A DNA stretch of 64,000 bases from Alkalihalobacillus sp. CinArs1. GTDB taxonomy: Bacteria; Bacillota; Bacilli; Bacillales; Guptibacillaceae. A program made the position numbers and the translations under genes. Shown one piece after another: positions 1 to 7,970 of this stretch (its first letter is position 1; each line of letters starts with the position of its first letter). The stretch is from contig NZ_CANDOB010000001.1 of NCBI RefSeq assembly GCF_947387515.1, positions 124,001-188,000 of the forward strand, written 5' to 3'. The notes under the pieces were generated by a model, which was not told where the DNA came from, did no database searches, and saw only the letters and a program-made list of their open reading frames with translations.

Positions 1-935
1 TCACTCAGACGTGCATCGTATTCCTCAAGGGCTTCTCCGTACCCTTGTGGATCTCTTCTGTGTCCAAAGAGTGCGTCGAAATCAACAAGATTCAGGAAGC
101 TCAACCCTTCGAATTCCATTTTTTGGGTATCGATAAGCTTGTCCATACCATCCATGTTCGATTTCGTTCTTAGAGATTCTGTGACACCTTCTTCATCATA
201 GATGTCGGAAATTTTCCCGATAGCGATGACATCTTTTCCATTATCCTGAAGCTCGTTCATCACGGTATGGCCGAATGGTTTTAAAGCGTAGTCGTGACGA
301 TTGGAAGTGCGTTTGAATTCGCCTTCTTTACCAACAAATGGTCGAGCGATAACTCTTCCTACCATGTACTCTTCTGCTTTCGTCATCTCTCTTGCGATTT
401 CACAAATATGATATAGCTCATCGAGTGGTACTACTTCTTCATGAGCTGCAATTTGCAGTACGGAATCTGCAGATGTATAGACGATCAAAGCACCTGTTTC
501 CACATGTTCTTGACCGAGCTCTTTAATGATCTCTGTTCCAGAAGCTGGCTTGTTACCGATGATTTTTCGACCTGTTCTTTCTTCTAATTCATTCAATAGC
601 TTATCAGGAAATCCATCAGGGAATGTACGGAAAGGCTGTTCGATATGAAGGCCCATTATTTCCCAATGGCCAGTCATCGTATCTTTCCCATTTGATGCTT
701 CCTGCATTTTTGTGAAGTGCGCCATCGGTTTCTCCACTTTGGAAATGCCTTTGACTTCTCTAATGTTACCGAGACCTAACTTTTCCATGTTTGGCATCTT
801 TAGTCCACCCATGTGTTCAGCAATATGTCCAAGCGTATCTGCACCTTTATCATTAAATTGCTCAGCATCAGGAGCTTCACCGATACCAACAGAGTCCATT
901 ACTACTAAAAATACTCGTTTAAATTTATTTGACAT
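1..935 (-). CDS. deoB: Phosphopentomutase DeoB (3' end beyond window)
   Basis: Phosphopentomutase interconverts ribose 1-phosphate and ribose 5-phosphate (also the deoxy forms) in nucleoside salvage. The visible part is about 311 residues of a protein usually near 390, so the C-terminus is cut by the left window edge. The N-terminus reads [17 protein letters not shown], the alkaline-phosphatase-superfamily metal motif, with the catalytic-threonine region DTMTGHW near residue 85. The ATG at 935 has a strong AAGGAGG ribosome binding site. It follows xerD on the same strand, as in B. subtilis (drm), but a terminator and a possible own promoter lie between them, so it may start a separate unit. 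Confidence 0.95.
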   Translation of the reverse strand, partial: MSNKFKRVFLVVMDSVGIGEAPDAEQFNDKGADTLGHIAEHMGGLKMPNMEKLGLGNIREVKGISKVEKPMAHFTKMQEASNGKDTMTGHWEIMGLHIEQPFRTFPDGFPDKLLNELEERTGRKIIGNKPASGTEIIKELGQEHVETGALIVYTSADSVLQIAAHEEVVPLDELYHICEIAREMTKAEEYMVGRVIARPFVGKEGEFKRTSNRHDYALKPFGHTVMNELQDNGKDVIAIGKISDIYDEEGVTESLRTKSNMDGMDKLIDTQKMEFEGLSFLNLVDFDALFGHRRDPQGYGEALEEYDARLS

Positions 936-966
936 TCCTAGTCCTCCTTGTATGAATAACACTCAT

Positions 967-995
967 ATTTTACTATTCCCTTCAGAAAATATAAA
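967..995 (-). promoter_or_regulatory. Possible SigA promoter for deoB
   Basis: On the minus strand a TTTATA hexamer (990-995) and TAAAAT (967-972) are separated by 17 bases, just upstream of the deoB start. The -35 is weak, so this is an inference from spacing and position. Confidence 0.4.
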
Positions 996-1035
996 AACAC
1001 ACTTATGTACAATCGGTCCAATAAAACAAAAAAGA

Positions 1036-1056
1036 AACCTGGTCAACGACCAGATT
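1036..1056 (-). terminator. Rho-independent terminator after xerD
   Basis: A hairpin with a CTGGTC / GACCAG core and a 3-base loop is followed on the minus strand by a T-rich tract, directly after the xerD stop codon. Confidence 0.7.
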
Positions 1057-1074
1057 GATCTCTGGAAAAGCGAA

Positions 1075-1965
1075 TTAAGCTCTTGGGTGGTATGTTGAGT
1101 AAATATCTTTCAACCTGGCCTTCGTTACATGTGTGTATATCTGTGTTGTCGAAATATCAGCATGACCTAACAATTCCTGAACCGCTCTTAAATCTGCTCC
1201 GTTTTCAAGTAGATGTGTAGCGAAAGAATGCCTTAGTGTATGCGGAGTAAGAGGCTTTACAATATTCGAATGCAGCGCAAGCTTTTTGAGGATTTTCCAG
1301 AATCCTTGCCTAGAAAGTCTCTCACCATGATGATTTAGGAAAAGCGCATCTGATTTTTTTCGTTTTAATAGCGCACTTCTTCCCTCATCTAAATAGAGCT
1401 GCAATGCATCACGTGCCATCTTACCTAAAGGAACGATCCTCTCCTTATTGCCTTTGCCTATCGTGCGTATAAATCCCATCGTTAAGTGGATATCCTCCAA
1501 GTTTAAATCCACTAACTCAGAAACACGAAGTCCTGTAGCGTAGAGTACTTCAAGCATCGCACGGTCCCGTTTACCGAACGGAGTTGAATGATCAGGTGCT
1601 TCAAGCAGCTGTTCGACTTCTGATGTAGAAAGGATTTTCGGTAATTTTCTTTCAGCTTTCGGCGTTTCAATATGTACGGAAGGATCTTGATCGGTCTCTT
1701 TTTCTCTTAAGAGAAATTGATGAAAGGATCGTATCGAAGCAATGTTACGCGCTATGGTCGTTGAGGCTCTACCGTTATCCTTTAATTCGTATAAGTAATT
1801 GACGATGTGCACACGCCTTACATCCTGCAATGAAGTAAGTGATTCTTGTTCTGTTAAGTGCTTTATATATTGAGCCAGATCTCGCCTATAAGCATCGAGA
1901 GTATTTTTTGATAGGCTCCGCTCAACGATTAAATAATGTAAAAAATCCTGTACCTGGTCCTCCAT
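1075..1965 (-). CDS. xerD: Site-specific tyrosine recombinase XerD
   Basis: Tyrosine recombinase that, with XerC/CodV, resolves chromosome dimers at dif. The 296 residues match the family length. A SAM-like N-terminal core-binding domain (about 1-90) precedes the catalytic domain. The catalytic residues are visible: R147 (ATGLRVSEL), K171, H242 and R245 ([12 protein letters not shown]), H268 (LLGHADI) and nucleophile Y277 (TTQIYTHV). The gene lies between yqzK and deoB, where the B. subtilis orthologue ripX/xerD is found, which supports XerD over XerC or a phage integrase. Confidence 0.95.
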   Translation of the reverse strand: MEDQVQDFLHYLIVERSLSKNTLDAYRRDLAQYIKHLTEQESLTSLQDVRRVHIVNYLYELKDNGRASTTIARNIASIRSFHQFLLREKETDQDPSVHIETPKAERKLPKILSTSEVEQLLEAPDHSTPFGKRDRAMLEVLYATGLRVSELVDLNLEDIHLTMGFIRTIGKGNKERIVPLGKMARDALQLYLDEGRSALLKRKKSDALFLNHHGERLSRQGFWKILKKLALHSNIVKPLTPHTLRHSFATHLLENGADLRAVQELLGHADISTTQIYTHVTKARLKDIYSTYHPRA

Positions 1966-1979
1966 AAGCGAAAACTCCC

Positions 1980-2222
1980 TTATTCACCAGTTTGGAAAAA
2001 CAAACCGAGCCTCTCAAGGAAAATCTGCTGAGGTACTGACTCCATCTGCACCACTTTGACTGCCTTTCCCTCTGGCTCATCATACCGGTGGTAATTTTGA
2101 TACTCTTGATTTACCCAGAGAATTCCAAAGTAAAACAGCAGCGTGCAGCCTGTGAATAACAAGAATACCTTCATAGTATCTAAAACAAGCAATAGACCCC
2201 TAACCATCATATGCACCTCCAT
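1980..2222 (-). CDS. yqzK: YqzK-like small membrane protein (DUF4227)
   Basis: An 80-residue protein with one strongly hydrophobic segment (about residues 15-36) after a short N-terminus, then a polar tail. I recognise it as the DUF4227/YqzK family from its sequence and its fixed position between fur and xerD. Function is unknown. It is 14 bases upstream of the xerD start, so the two are probably co-transcribed. A second ATG (MMVRG) five codons downstream of the first, after the GGTG of the first codons, could also be the start. Confidence 0.8.
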   Translation of the reverse strand: MEVHMMVRGLLLVLDTMKVFLLFTGCTLLFYFGILWVNQEYQNYHRYDEPEGKAVKVVQMESVPQQIFLERLGLFFQTGE

Positions 2223-2304
2223 CTCTAGTAAAAGATATGCCAGATAAGGAGATTTTTATACATAGCATGTTTGATAAGGGGCTCTTTTGCGTTCATTATA
2301 ATTG

Positions 2305-2787
2305 TTAGGAACGATTCGCTGTTTCCTCTTCAGGCTGCTCAGCTTGTTCTTGGCTTTGACAGCGGTAGCAAATCCCATGAAATGTTAAACGATGATCTTT
2401 GATTTTAAAGTTCCAATCTTTCTCGACAACTTCTTCTACGTCTCCAAGTAGATCTTCTTGTATTTCGTCTACTGCTCCACACTCAATACATACGAGGTGA
2501 TGATGAAAATGGGCAGCGCCTTCTTGTCTTAGATCAAATCTGGATACGCCATCACCGAAATTAATTTTGTCAACGATTTTCAATTCCGCTAGTAACTCTA
2601 GCGTTCTGTATACTGTAGCCAGTCCAATTTCTGGAGACTTTTCTTTAACGAGAAGGTAAACGTCTTCAGCACTCAAATGATCTTCCTCATTCTCAAGAAG
2701 TACTCTAACGGTTGCTTCACGTTGAGGTGTCAGCTTATAGCTTTGAGAATGAAGCTGTTTCTTAATTCGATCGATTCTGCTTTCCAT
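2305..2787 (-). CDS. fur: Ferric uptake regulator Fur
   Basis: Iron-responsive repressor of siderophore and iron-uptake genes, 160 residues. The N-terminal winged helix (about 1-85; SYKLTPQREATVRVLLE, ATVYRTLELL) is followed by the dimerisation and metal domain. That domain has the histidine cluster AAHFHHHLVCIECG and a second CysXXCys pair in GICYRCQ, which together form the structural zinc site. Its position after spoIIM and before yqzK/xerD separates it from the paralogues PerR and Zur. It has its own near-consensus SigA promoter and PerR/Fur-like boxes upstream. Confidence 0.93.
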   Translation of the reverse strand: MESRIDRIKKQLHSQSYKLTPQREATVRVLLENEEDHLSAEDVYLLVKEKSPEIGLATVYRTLELLAELKIVDKINFGDGVSRFDLRQEGAAHFHHHLVCIECGAVDEIQEDLLGDVEEVVEKDWNFKIKDHRLTFHGICYRCQSQEQAEQPEEETANRS

Positions 2788-2822
2788 ATCCCTTATTCCC
2801 TCCCTCGATCGATGCCAATTTC

Positions 2823-2851
2823 ATTATAAGCAGTAGAAAAAAAGGTGTCAA
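2823..2851 (-). promoter_or_regulatory. SigA promoter of fur
   Basis: On the minus strand a perfect TTGACA -35 (2846-2851) and a perfect TATAAT -10 (2823-2828) are separated by 17 bases, about 36 bases upstream of the fur start codon. Confidence 0.85.
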
Positions 2852-2852
2852 A

Positions 2853-2890
2853 CTAAAATAATTATCAATAGCACTTTATAATCATTATTA
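2853..2890 (-). promoter_or_regulatory. PerR/Fur-like operator boxes upstream of the fur promoter
   Basis: Two AT-rich boxes sit immediately upstream of the -35. Bases 2876-2890 read TTATAATCATTATTA, 14 of 15 matches to the PerR consensus TTATAATNATTATAA. Bases 2853-2869 contain, on the minus strand, TGATAATTATTTTAG, a partial Fur/PerR box. In B. subtilis fur is repressed by PerR, so the placement is consistent, but binding by Fur itself cannot be excluded. Confidence 0.65.
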
Positions 2891-2898
2891 TATAATAA

Positions 2899-3540
2899 TT
2901 ACTGAATATCAACTACAGCTTTAATTAATGAAGGGGATAAGTAAGCTTCAAACCATGATGCTAGAAAAAGCACGCACAGGGAACCAAGAACTAATAAAGA
3001 AAACCGAATGAATGGGGGAAAGATCAACTCTGTTTTCCGTTTCATGAACAGCTGTCTAACAAGTCGAAGAGAAAATGTTAGAGAAGCTGTTCCGATCACG
3101 ATAAATACAGGAACTGCCAATACATTCTGAGGAAAAACAGATACAAACGCCAATAAAAAACCTTTCCAACTCATTTGATTCACTAGAAAGCCTACTGTGA
3201 AACCGACTACGATCCCCTTTAAAAACAACATTACTAAAATAATCGGTAGACCGATCACTGTCAATCCTAGTAGCCACATCAATCCGATATATTTCACATA
3301 ATGTGTAAAGCTTTGCTGAAACATCTCTGAGGAAGTCGCAAACTGTCCCTCTGACACTTGTCCAAAAAATCGGCTTAAATAGAGAGCGAGGTCTTCTTTT
3401 TGGGTTAGACTTAAGCTGTTAACAATGACTGCCCCGAAAACGATCCCCATGAGAAATAACACAGCGATGAATGTATAAATCGAAAGATGGTCAGTAATAT
3501 GTGACGAAATGATCTGCTTCAACTGTCGACTCCGATTCAT
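2899..3540 (-). CDS. spoIIM: Stage II sporulation protein M
   Basis: Membrane component of the SpoIID-SpoIIM-SpoIIP machine that remodels peptidoglycan during engulfment of the forespore. The 213 residues carry about five hydrophobic segments (near 20-42, 80-110, 115-130, 135-155 and 180-205) and the family phrases KGIVVGFTVGFLV and FPQNVLAVPVF. It is in the usual place between endoQ and fur. A SigE-like promoter is visible upstream, which fits mother-cell expression. Confidence 0.93.
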   Translation of the reverse strand: MNRSRQLKQIISSHITDHLSIYTFIAVLFLMGIVFGAVIVNSLSLTQKEDLALYLSRFFGQVSEGQFATSSEMFQQSFTHYVKYIGLMWLLGLTVIGLPIILVMLFLKGIVVGFTVGFLVNQMSWKGFLLAFVSVFPQNVLAVPVFIVIGTASLTFSLRLVRQLFMKRKTELIFPPFIRFSLLVLGSLCVLFLASWFEAYLSPSLIKAVVDIQ

Positions 3541-3571
3541 AAGAACTCCCCCTCCAAACTGCTCTTGGTAA

Positions 3572-3601
3572 AGTCTATGAATCGAATACTAGGCGTATGA
3601 C
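3572..3601 (-). promoter_or_regulatory. SigE-type promoter of spoIIM
   Basis: On the minus strand GTCATACG (3594-3601) is followed after 14 bases by CATAGACT (3572-3579). These resemble the SigE -35 (GTCATATT-like) and -10 (CATACAMT) with the expected spacing, about 30 bases upstream of the spoIIM ATG. Confidence 0.55.
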
Positions 3602-3614
3602 AGTTGCTAGATTG

Positions 3615-4775
3615 TCACTCTTCTGTTCTTACTTTGCCGTATTTTCCTCCCCCACCTTTTTCGATCGTGAGTTCTCCGTTTCTTGCAAGGTTAATAAGTC
3701 TCGCTATCTTAGAAGACACTACTGTCGCAAGTTCCTTTTCCTTAGCTCGGTGTAAAATATTCATTTCATTTCCGAAATGATCTAACAGTCGACTTAACGT
3801 CTTTGGTCCGATACCAGGTATATATTCAAGAGGAACATGATGGATATATTCTGGCCTCATGGGCTTAGTAGTTGTAGAACGTAATTCTTTAATTCGATTC
3901 GAGACACCCTTGATCAATTTCGTGCCCTTACAGGTTTGACATTCTCTCCCGTGAACGCTTGTTTCACACTTTGCACAAACTGTTTCGAAATACTTACCTA
4001 GTTCAGGGTCTAACCCATAGTTTCTAACAATGTGTCTCTCGTCCACGTTCATTAATGCTTTCTTCCATTCCTGAAAACTAGGAGTTTTCACCTTCAATTG
4101 CTGATACTCTCGTGCGATTTTTGGCGTCGAATGGGCATCAGAATTCGTAAGAAATGGTAAAGCATGGAGTTCTGCTATCTCATCTGCCATCATTGTGTTC
4201 GATGATAATCCCAATTCTACAGCATCGATTAAACTGATATCGAACACTTCTTTTAACGAGTATGAAACGCCTCTACCAAACAAACTTTTAAAAGGAGTAA
4301 AAATATGAGCGGGGATAAACAATCCGCCGAGTTCTTTAACTTTACGCTGCAACGTTTGTGCATCTTCATAAATTCGTTGCGAGCTCAAATGAATATTAGT
4401 CATCCGGCCTATCAACCACTCTGAAAAATGTTTCATAGTAATCAAATCAGGCAAATAAACTAATACGTGAATAGGACCTTTGCAATTTTCGTCATAGATC
4501 TCGATCTCACTACCTAGAATTAACGTAAGATCTCCAAACCTAATACCACCGTCATCCAATTCATAACCATTCCCTACTCTGACCTCATTTTCTAAATCAG
4601 CGATCACTTCAGGAACATGACAATCAATTATACCGATCATGTCCAATCCTTTACGATTTGAAGCTTCATCTAAGATCGAAGAAAGTGTTAGAGAGTCAGA
4701 TGCAGTGATTTTCACCGGTTTATAAGAAGAAGTTCTTCCAATATGTATGTGAAAATCTGCATAACAATCAATCAT
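3615..4775 (-). CDS. Endonuclease Q family protein (YqxK)
   Basis: EndoQ-type nuclease; characterised family members cut DNA 5' of deaminated bases such as uracil and hypoxanthine. Three parts are visible in 386 residues: a PHP metal-dependent domain starting DFHIHIG with further ligands (IPAHIFTP, TNSDAHS); a zinc ribbon with four cysteines (CAKCETSVHGRECQTCKG, about 267-284); and a C-terminal helix-hairpin-helix (IPGIGPKTLSRLL). It is 9 bases downstream of nudF, so the two form an operon of DNA- and nucleotide-damage functions. The enzymatic role is taken from the family, not shown here. Confidence 0.85.
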   Translation of the reverse strand: MIDCYADFHIHIGRTSSYKPVKITASDSLTLSSILDEASNRKGLDMIGIIDCHVPEVIADLENEVRVGNGYELDDGGIRFGDLTLILGSEIEIYDENCKGPIHVLVYLPDLITMKHFSEWLIGRMTNIHLSSQRIYEDAQTLQRKVKELGGLFIPAHIFTPFKSLFGRGVSYSLKEVFDISLIDAVELGLSSNTMMADEIAELHALPFLTNSDAHSTPKIAREYQQLKVKTPSFQEWKKALMNVDERHIVRNYGLDPELGKYFETVCAKCETSVHGRECQTCKGTKLIKGVSNRIKELRSTTTKPMRPEYIHHVPLEYIPGIGPKTLSRLLDHFGNEMNILHRAKEKELATVVSSKIARLINLARNGELTIEKGGGGKYGKVRTEE

Positions 4776-4784
4776 AGCGCAACG

Positions 4785-5324
4785 TCACCTTTGGTTCATT
4801 TTCAAATAAAGCAAAGCATAAGCCGTTTTTGCATCATGCACTTCTTTTGTGTTGACCATTTCTTCTAATTCATCTAACGATAGATAAAGGACATCAAGGA
4901 ACTCATCTTCATCGGCAGACTGTTCTCCCTTTTTCACTAGCCCCTCTGCAACATAAAGATGAACTAATTCGTTCGCAAATCCAGGGGAAGTATAAAATGA
5001 TATTACTTCTTTTAACGATTGACATGTATAGCCCGTTTCTTCTTCAAGCTCTCTAACAGCAGTAATTTCAGGCTCTTCTCCAACTTCTAATTTTCCTGCT
5101 GGAATTTCAACGATCGATTTGCCTAGCGCCTTCCTATATTGCCTTACAGCAAGAATTTTATTATCAGGCGTTATTGCGATAACTGCAACAGCTCCAGGAT
5201 GGTCGATGAGTTCTCGCTTACTCTTCTTTCCGTTCGGGAGTTCTACATCTTCAACTCTTAAATTAATTATTCGACCCTCATAGAGTGTTTCTGAACGAAG
5301 GGTCTTTTCATATAGATGATCCAT
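4785..5324 (-). CDS. nudF: ADP-ribose pyrophosphatase NudF (Nudix)
   Basis: Nudix hydrolase that cleaves ADP-ribose to AMP and ribose 5-phosphate. The 179 residues contain the Nudix box from about residue 77 (GKLEVGEEPEITAVRELEEE then TGY), matching GX5EX7REUXEEXGU. The YTSPGFANELVHLYVA phrase is typical of ADP-ribose-specific members. It heads the block nudF - endoQ - spoIIM, in the B. subtilis order. Confidence 0.92.
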   Translation of the reverse strand: MDHLYEKTLRSETLYEGRIINLRVEDVELPNGKKSKRELIDHPGAVAVIAITPDNKILAVRQYRKALGKSIVEIPAGKLEVGEEPEITAVRELEEETGYTCQSLKEVISFYTSPGFANELVHLYVAEGLVKKGEQSADEDEFLDVLYLSLDELEEMVNTKEVHDAKTAYALLYLKMNQR

Positions 5325-5439
5325 GTCCTCTCATCTCCTGGTTCTAAGATTTCTATCCGATACATAAAGTCTATCACAACAGACAGATAATAGGGGCAGA
5401 TCAGATGATTATGTATCGATCAAGTAGGAGGGTAAACGA

Positions 5440-5598
5440 GTGAAAATTTATATACAATCTAACGGAGTTACAATGGTAGGGAAACCGAAGCAGATCCAAT
5501 TAATGATCAAGCACTATATGAAACACTACGACACGATTGAAGAGTGGATCCAAGCACCTCCATCAAAATCAAAATCACATTTAAAATTGATTCAATAA
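5440..5598 (+). CDS. mciZ: MciZ-like inhibitor of FtsZ
   Basis: A 52-residue protein with a GTG start behind a good ribosome binding site (AGGAGG). The first 40 residues follow the pattern of B. subtilis MciZ: MK at the N-terminus, GV-x-x-VGK at 9-15, an amphipathic helix, and W-I-x-x-P at 37-41. MciZ is made in the mother cell and caps FtsZ filaments to block Z-ring formation during sporulation. The position next to nudF is as in B. subtilis. The 12-residue lysine/serine-rich tail beyond the 40-residue B. subtilis length is extra. I did not find a convincing SigE promoter upstream. Confidence 0.8.
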   Translation: MKIYIQSNGVTMVGKPKQIQLMIKHYMKHYDTIEEWIQAPPSKSKSHLKLIQ

Positions 5599-5599
5599 A

Positions 5600-5623
5600 A
5601 AGCTGCCCGATATGGGGCAGCTT
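5600..5623. terminator. Bidirectional terminator between mciZ and the nicotinamidase gene
   Basis: AAGCTGCCC (5600-5608) pairs with GGGCAGCTT (5615-5623). A and T runs flank the hairpin, so it can serve mciZ on the plus strand and the converging hydrolase gene on the minus strand. Confidence 0.8.
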
Positions 5624-5670
5624 CTTTAGTGGTTGTTTGAAATAAATAGCCATTGCGTCTAACGAGTTTA

Positions 5671-6216
5671 TCAATCCCTTATTTCTGTATGAAAGATGGT
5701 TTTCATCTGTTCGAGAAAAACGTCATGATGATCTGTGAATGTGGCCATCGCACGTTTGTGTGCAACGGTTTTGAAGCCTCTTGCATAAGCGCCATAAGCG
5801 GTAAGAAAATCACATATGTCTGTACAAACACCTGTTAAATGAACAGTTTCTACTCCTTTTGACCGCAATAGCTCTTCGAGGTTCGTGTTGTAGAAAGCAT
5901 CATATTCTGGCTTTGGTACATACTCTACACAACTATGGTCTTGATGCTCCTCATACCAGTCTTGGAGCTCTCCATACAATTCTTGTCCCCAAGATCCTAT
6001 AACATTATGGACGGGCCATAAATCAAAATGTGAATCTTGTTCATGATGTGCGTCCATACAGATGATCACTTCATTCCCTTCTGCTATAAACGAGCTAGCA
6101 ATCGAGAGGATATGAGGTACGATTTCTTGACCCTTTAATCCTACTGTTAAATTCCCTTTGTCGTGAATAAAATCATTACTCATATCGATTATTAACAGAG
6201 CTTCTTTCCCCATCAA
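5671..6216 (-). CDS. Nicotinamidase-like cysteine hydrolase (isochorismatase family)
   Basis: An isochorismatase-fold hydrolase of 181 residues, probably deamidating nicotinamide to nicotinate for NAD salvage. The catalytic triad is readable as D11 (LLIIDMSNDF), K102 (VPKPEYDAF) and C131 (LTGVCTDIC). The metal-ligand pattern of nicotinamidases is suggested by D55, H57 and H70 (CMDAHHEQDSHFDLWPVH). The family also includes other amidases, so substrate is an inference. The gene stands alone on the minus strand, divergent from the aldo/keto reductase. The second ATG (MGKEALLIIDM) is an equally good start. Confidence 0.82.
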   Translation of the reverse strand: MMGKEALLIIDMSNDFIHDKGNLTVGLKGQEIVPHILSIASSFIAEGNEVIICMDAHHEQDSHFDLWPVHNVIGSWGQELYGELQDWYEEHQDHSCVEYVPKPEYDAFYNTNLEELLRSKGVETVHLTGVCTDICDFLTAYGAYARGFKTVAHKRAMATFTDHHDVFLEQMKTIFHTEIRD

Positions 6217-6250
6217 AACGCCTCCTCAACCATTAACTATACCAGTCGAT

Positions 6251-6278
6251 TTGACAAGTGACAAGACACTCATATCAT
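6251..6278 (+). promoter_or_regulatory. SigA promoter of the aldo/keto reductase gene
   Basis: TTGACA (6251-6256) and TATCAT (6273-6278) are separated by 16 bases, about 65 bases upstream of the start codon. The -10 lies inside an inverted repeat described separately. Confidence 0.65.
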
Positions 6279-6300
6279 TAGCGTTAAGTGCTCTTGTCAC
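6258..6300. promoter_or_regulatory. Operator-like inverted repeat over the promoter
   Basis: GTGACAAGACACT (6258-6270) is nearly the reverse complement of AGTGCTCTTGTCAC (6287-6300), differing by one inserted base. The arms bracket the -10 element, an arrangement expected of a repressor site. The cognate regulator is not visible in the window. Confidence 0.55.
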
Positions 6301-6342
6301 GATACACTAGTAGTAGTTATTTTAATGGGAGGTAGGTATAAG

Positions 6343-7254
6343 ATGAAGAAGAATCAATTAGGCAAATCCAACCTTCAAGTGAGTGAAATCGGATTCGGCA
6401 CGATGTCTATCGGCACGGATCGCGAAAAAGGGATCTCACTCATTCGTGAAGCGATTGATAACGGCGTTAACTTTATTGATACTGCCGATCTTTATGATTT
6501 TGGGTTGAACGAAGAAATTGTTGGGGAAGCACTTCAAGGCAGAAGAGAATCCGTCATCCTCTCGACAAAAGGTGGAAATCACTGGGAGGAAGGAAAAGAA
6601 GGTTGGTATTGGGACCCTTCAAAAGAACATATCAAAAATGCATGTAAGCAAAGTTTAAAACGGTTGAAGACCGACTATATCGATCTTTACCAACTGCATG
6701 GTGGTACGATTGACGACCCGATTGATGAGACGATCGAGGCTTTTGAAGAATTAAAACAAGAAGGTCTCATCCGTGAATATGGAATCTCGAGTATTCGCCC
6801 GAATGTGATTCGAGAGTATGTTAATCGCTCATCTATTGCATCCGTCATGATGCAGTACAGCATTCTTGATCGCCGCCCTGAAGAAGAAATACTAGATTTG
6901 CTACACAAAAATAACATCAGTGTGATTGCAAGAGGACCACTCGCTAAAGGCATGCTAACAGACCGATTCGAACATAAAGTAAAAGATGACGGATTTCTAA
7001 CGCATTCTAAAGATGACGTACTTGAAATAGCGAGAAAACTATCCGATATGCAAGGAAACGAACGGAATATGACGCAAACTGCTTTACGATATACCCTTGC
7101 TCACCCAGCAGTAGCAACTGCAATACCTGGAGCAAGTAAGAGCGAACAGCTGCTTTCTAACCTCACAGCGCAAAATGCGCCTGAATTAACCCAAAATGAG
7201 ATTAACGAGATACGATCGATCTCAACAGCCAATACTTATGATAAGCACCGGTAA
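6343..7254 (+). CDS. Aldo/keto reductase
   Basis: NADPH-dependent aldo/keto reductase of 303 residues. The AKR tetrad is visible: D46 (NFIDTADLYD), Y51, K76 (LSTKGGNHW) and H119 (YQLHG), on a complete TIM barrel with a C-terminal cofactor-binding region (IPGASKSEQL). I chose the ATG at 6343, 10 bases after GGAGG, instead of an ATG at 6325 that precedes the ribosome binding site. The promoter carries a likely operator, suggesting induction by a stress or substrate. The physiological substrate is unknown. Confidence 0.88.
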   Translation: MKKNQLGKSNLQVSEIGFGTMSIGTDREKGISLIREAIDNGVNFIDTADLYDFGLNEEIVGEALQGRRESVILSTKGGNHWEEGKEGWYWDPSKEHIKNACKQSLKRLKTDYIDLYQLHGGTIDDPIDETIEAFEELKQEGLIREYGISSIRPNVIREYVNRSSIASVMMQYSILDRRPEEEILDLLHKNNISVIARGPLAKGMLTDRFEHKVKDDGFLTHSKDDVLEIARKLSDMQGNERNMTQTALRYTLAHPAVATAIPGASKSEQLLSNLTAQNAPELTQNEINEIRSISTANTYDKHR

Positions 7255-7260
7255 GTAAAA

Positions 7261-7283
7261 ACGCAGTCTCACGGAGACTGCGT
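7261..7283. terminator. Bidirectional terminator
   Basis: ACGCAGTCTC (7261-7270) pairs perfectly with GAGACTGCGT (7274-7283) around a 3-base loop. It is flanked by A and T runs, between the converging reductase and scoB genes. Confidence 0.85.
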
Positions 7284-7290
7284 TTCTCTA

Positions 7291-7959
7291 TTAATATGCG
7301 TCCATTATGACGTCTTTCACAATAATTTCTGGCTCAGTAGAGGCTTTAATTTCATCAACAGTATATCCTTCAGCAACTTCCCTGAGGACCAACCCTTCAT
7401 CGGCTACATCGAATACAGCTCGGTCTGTGATGATTCGATTGACCACACCTTTCCCAGTTAAAGGTAATGAACATTCATTTAGTATTTTCGGATCACCGCT
7501 CTTATTAACGTGATCCATGATCACGACGATACGTTTAGCACCATGTACTAAATCCATTGCACCGCCCATACCTTTAATCATCTTACCTGGAATCATCCAA
7601 TTCGCAAGGTCACCATTCTTCGAAACTTCCATACCTCCAAGAATTGCAACATCTATATGACCTCCACGAATCATAGCGAACGATTCAGCACTATCAAAGT
7701 AAGCTGCTCCTTGCATCGCTGTTACCGTTTCCTTACCAGCGTTGATCAAGTCTGGATCCACTTCACCTTCCGATGGATAAGGTCCAATACCTAGAAGACC
7801 GTTTTCGGATTGAAGTACGATCTTTTTGCCATCAGGGATATGGTTCGCAACCATCGTTGGCATTCCGATTCCTAGATTCACATAAAAGCCATCGCTGATT
7901 TCTTTTTCTGCACGTCTCGCAATTTTCTCTCTAACTGCTGCTTTATCCACTTTTGTCAT
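7291..7959 (-). CDS. scoB: 3-oxoacid CoA-transferase subunit B
   Basis: Beta subunit of a 3-oxoacid CoA-transferase, which moves CoA from a donor such as succinyl-CoA to acetoacetate. The 222 residues include the active-site glutamate E52 in the signature [10 protein letters not shown]. The gene follows scoA by 11 bases and the thiolase gene upstream, forming a three-gene operon that would turn acetoacetate into two acetyl-CoA. Butyrate/acetoacetate transferases are close relatives, so the preferred acyl donor is uncertain. Confidence 0.9.
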   Translation of the reverse strand: MTKVDKAAVREKIARRAEKEISDGFYVNLGIGMPTMVANHIPDGKKIVLQSENGLLGIGPYPSEGEVDPDLINAGKETVTAMQGAAYFDSAESFAMIRGGHIDVAILGGMEVSKNGDLANWMIPGKMIKGMGGAMDLVHGAKRIVVIMDHVNKSGDPKILNECSLPLTGKGVVNRIITDRAVFDVADEGLVLREVAEGYTVDEIKASTEPEIIVKDVIMDAY

Positions 7960-7970
7960 AGTTAGCCTCC

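Noticed and set aside
712-1098. Open frame on the plus strand over deoB and xerD
   Set aside because: It lies opposite the conserved deoB coding sequence, has no ribosome binding site and shows no family resemblance.
5340-5440. SigE promoter for mciZ
   Set aside because: A CATAAAGT that could serve as -10 is present, but the matching -35 (GTTCTAAG) is too poor to report.
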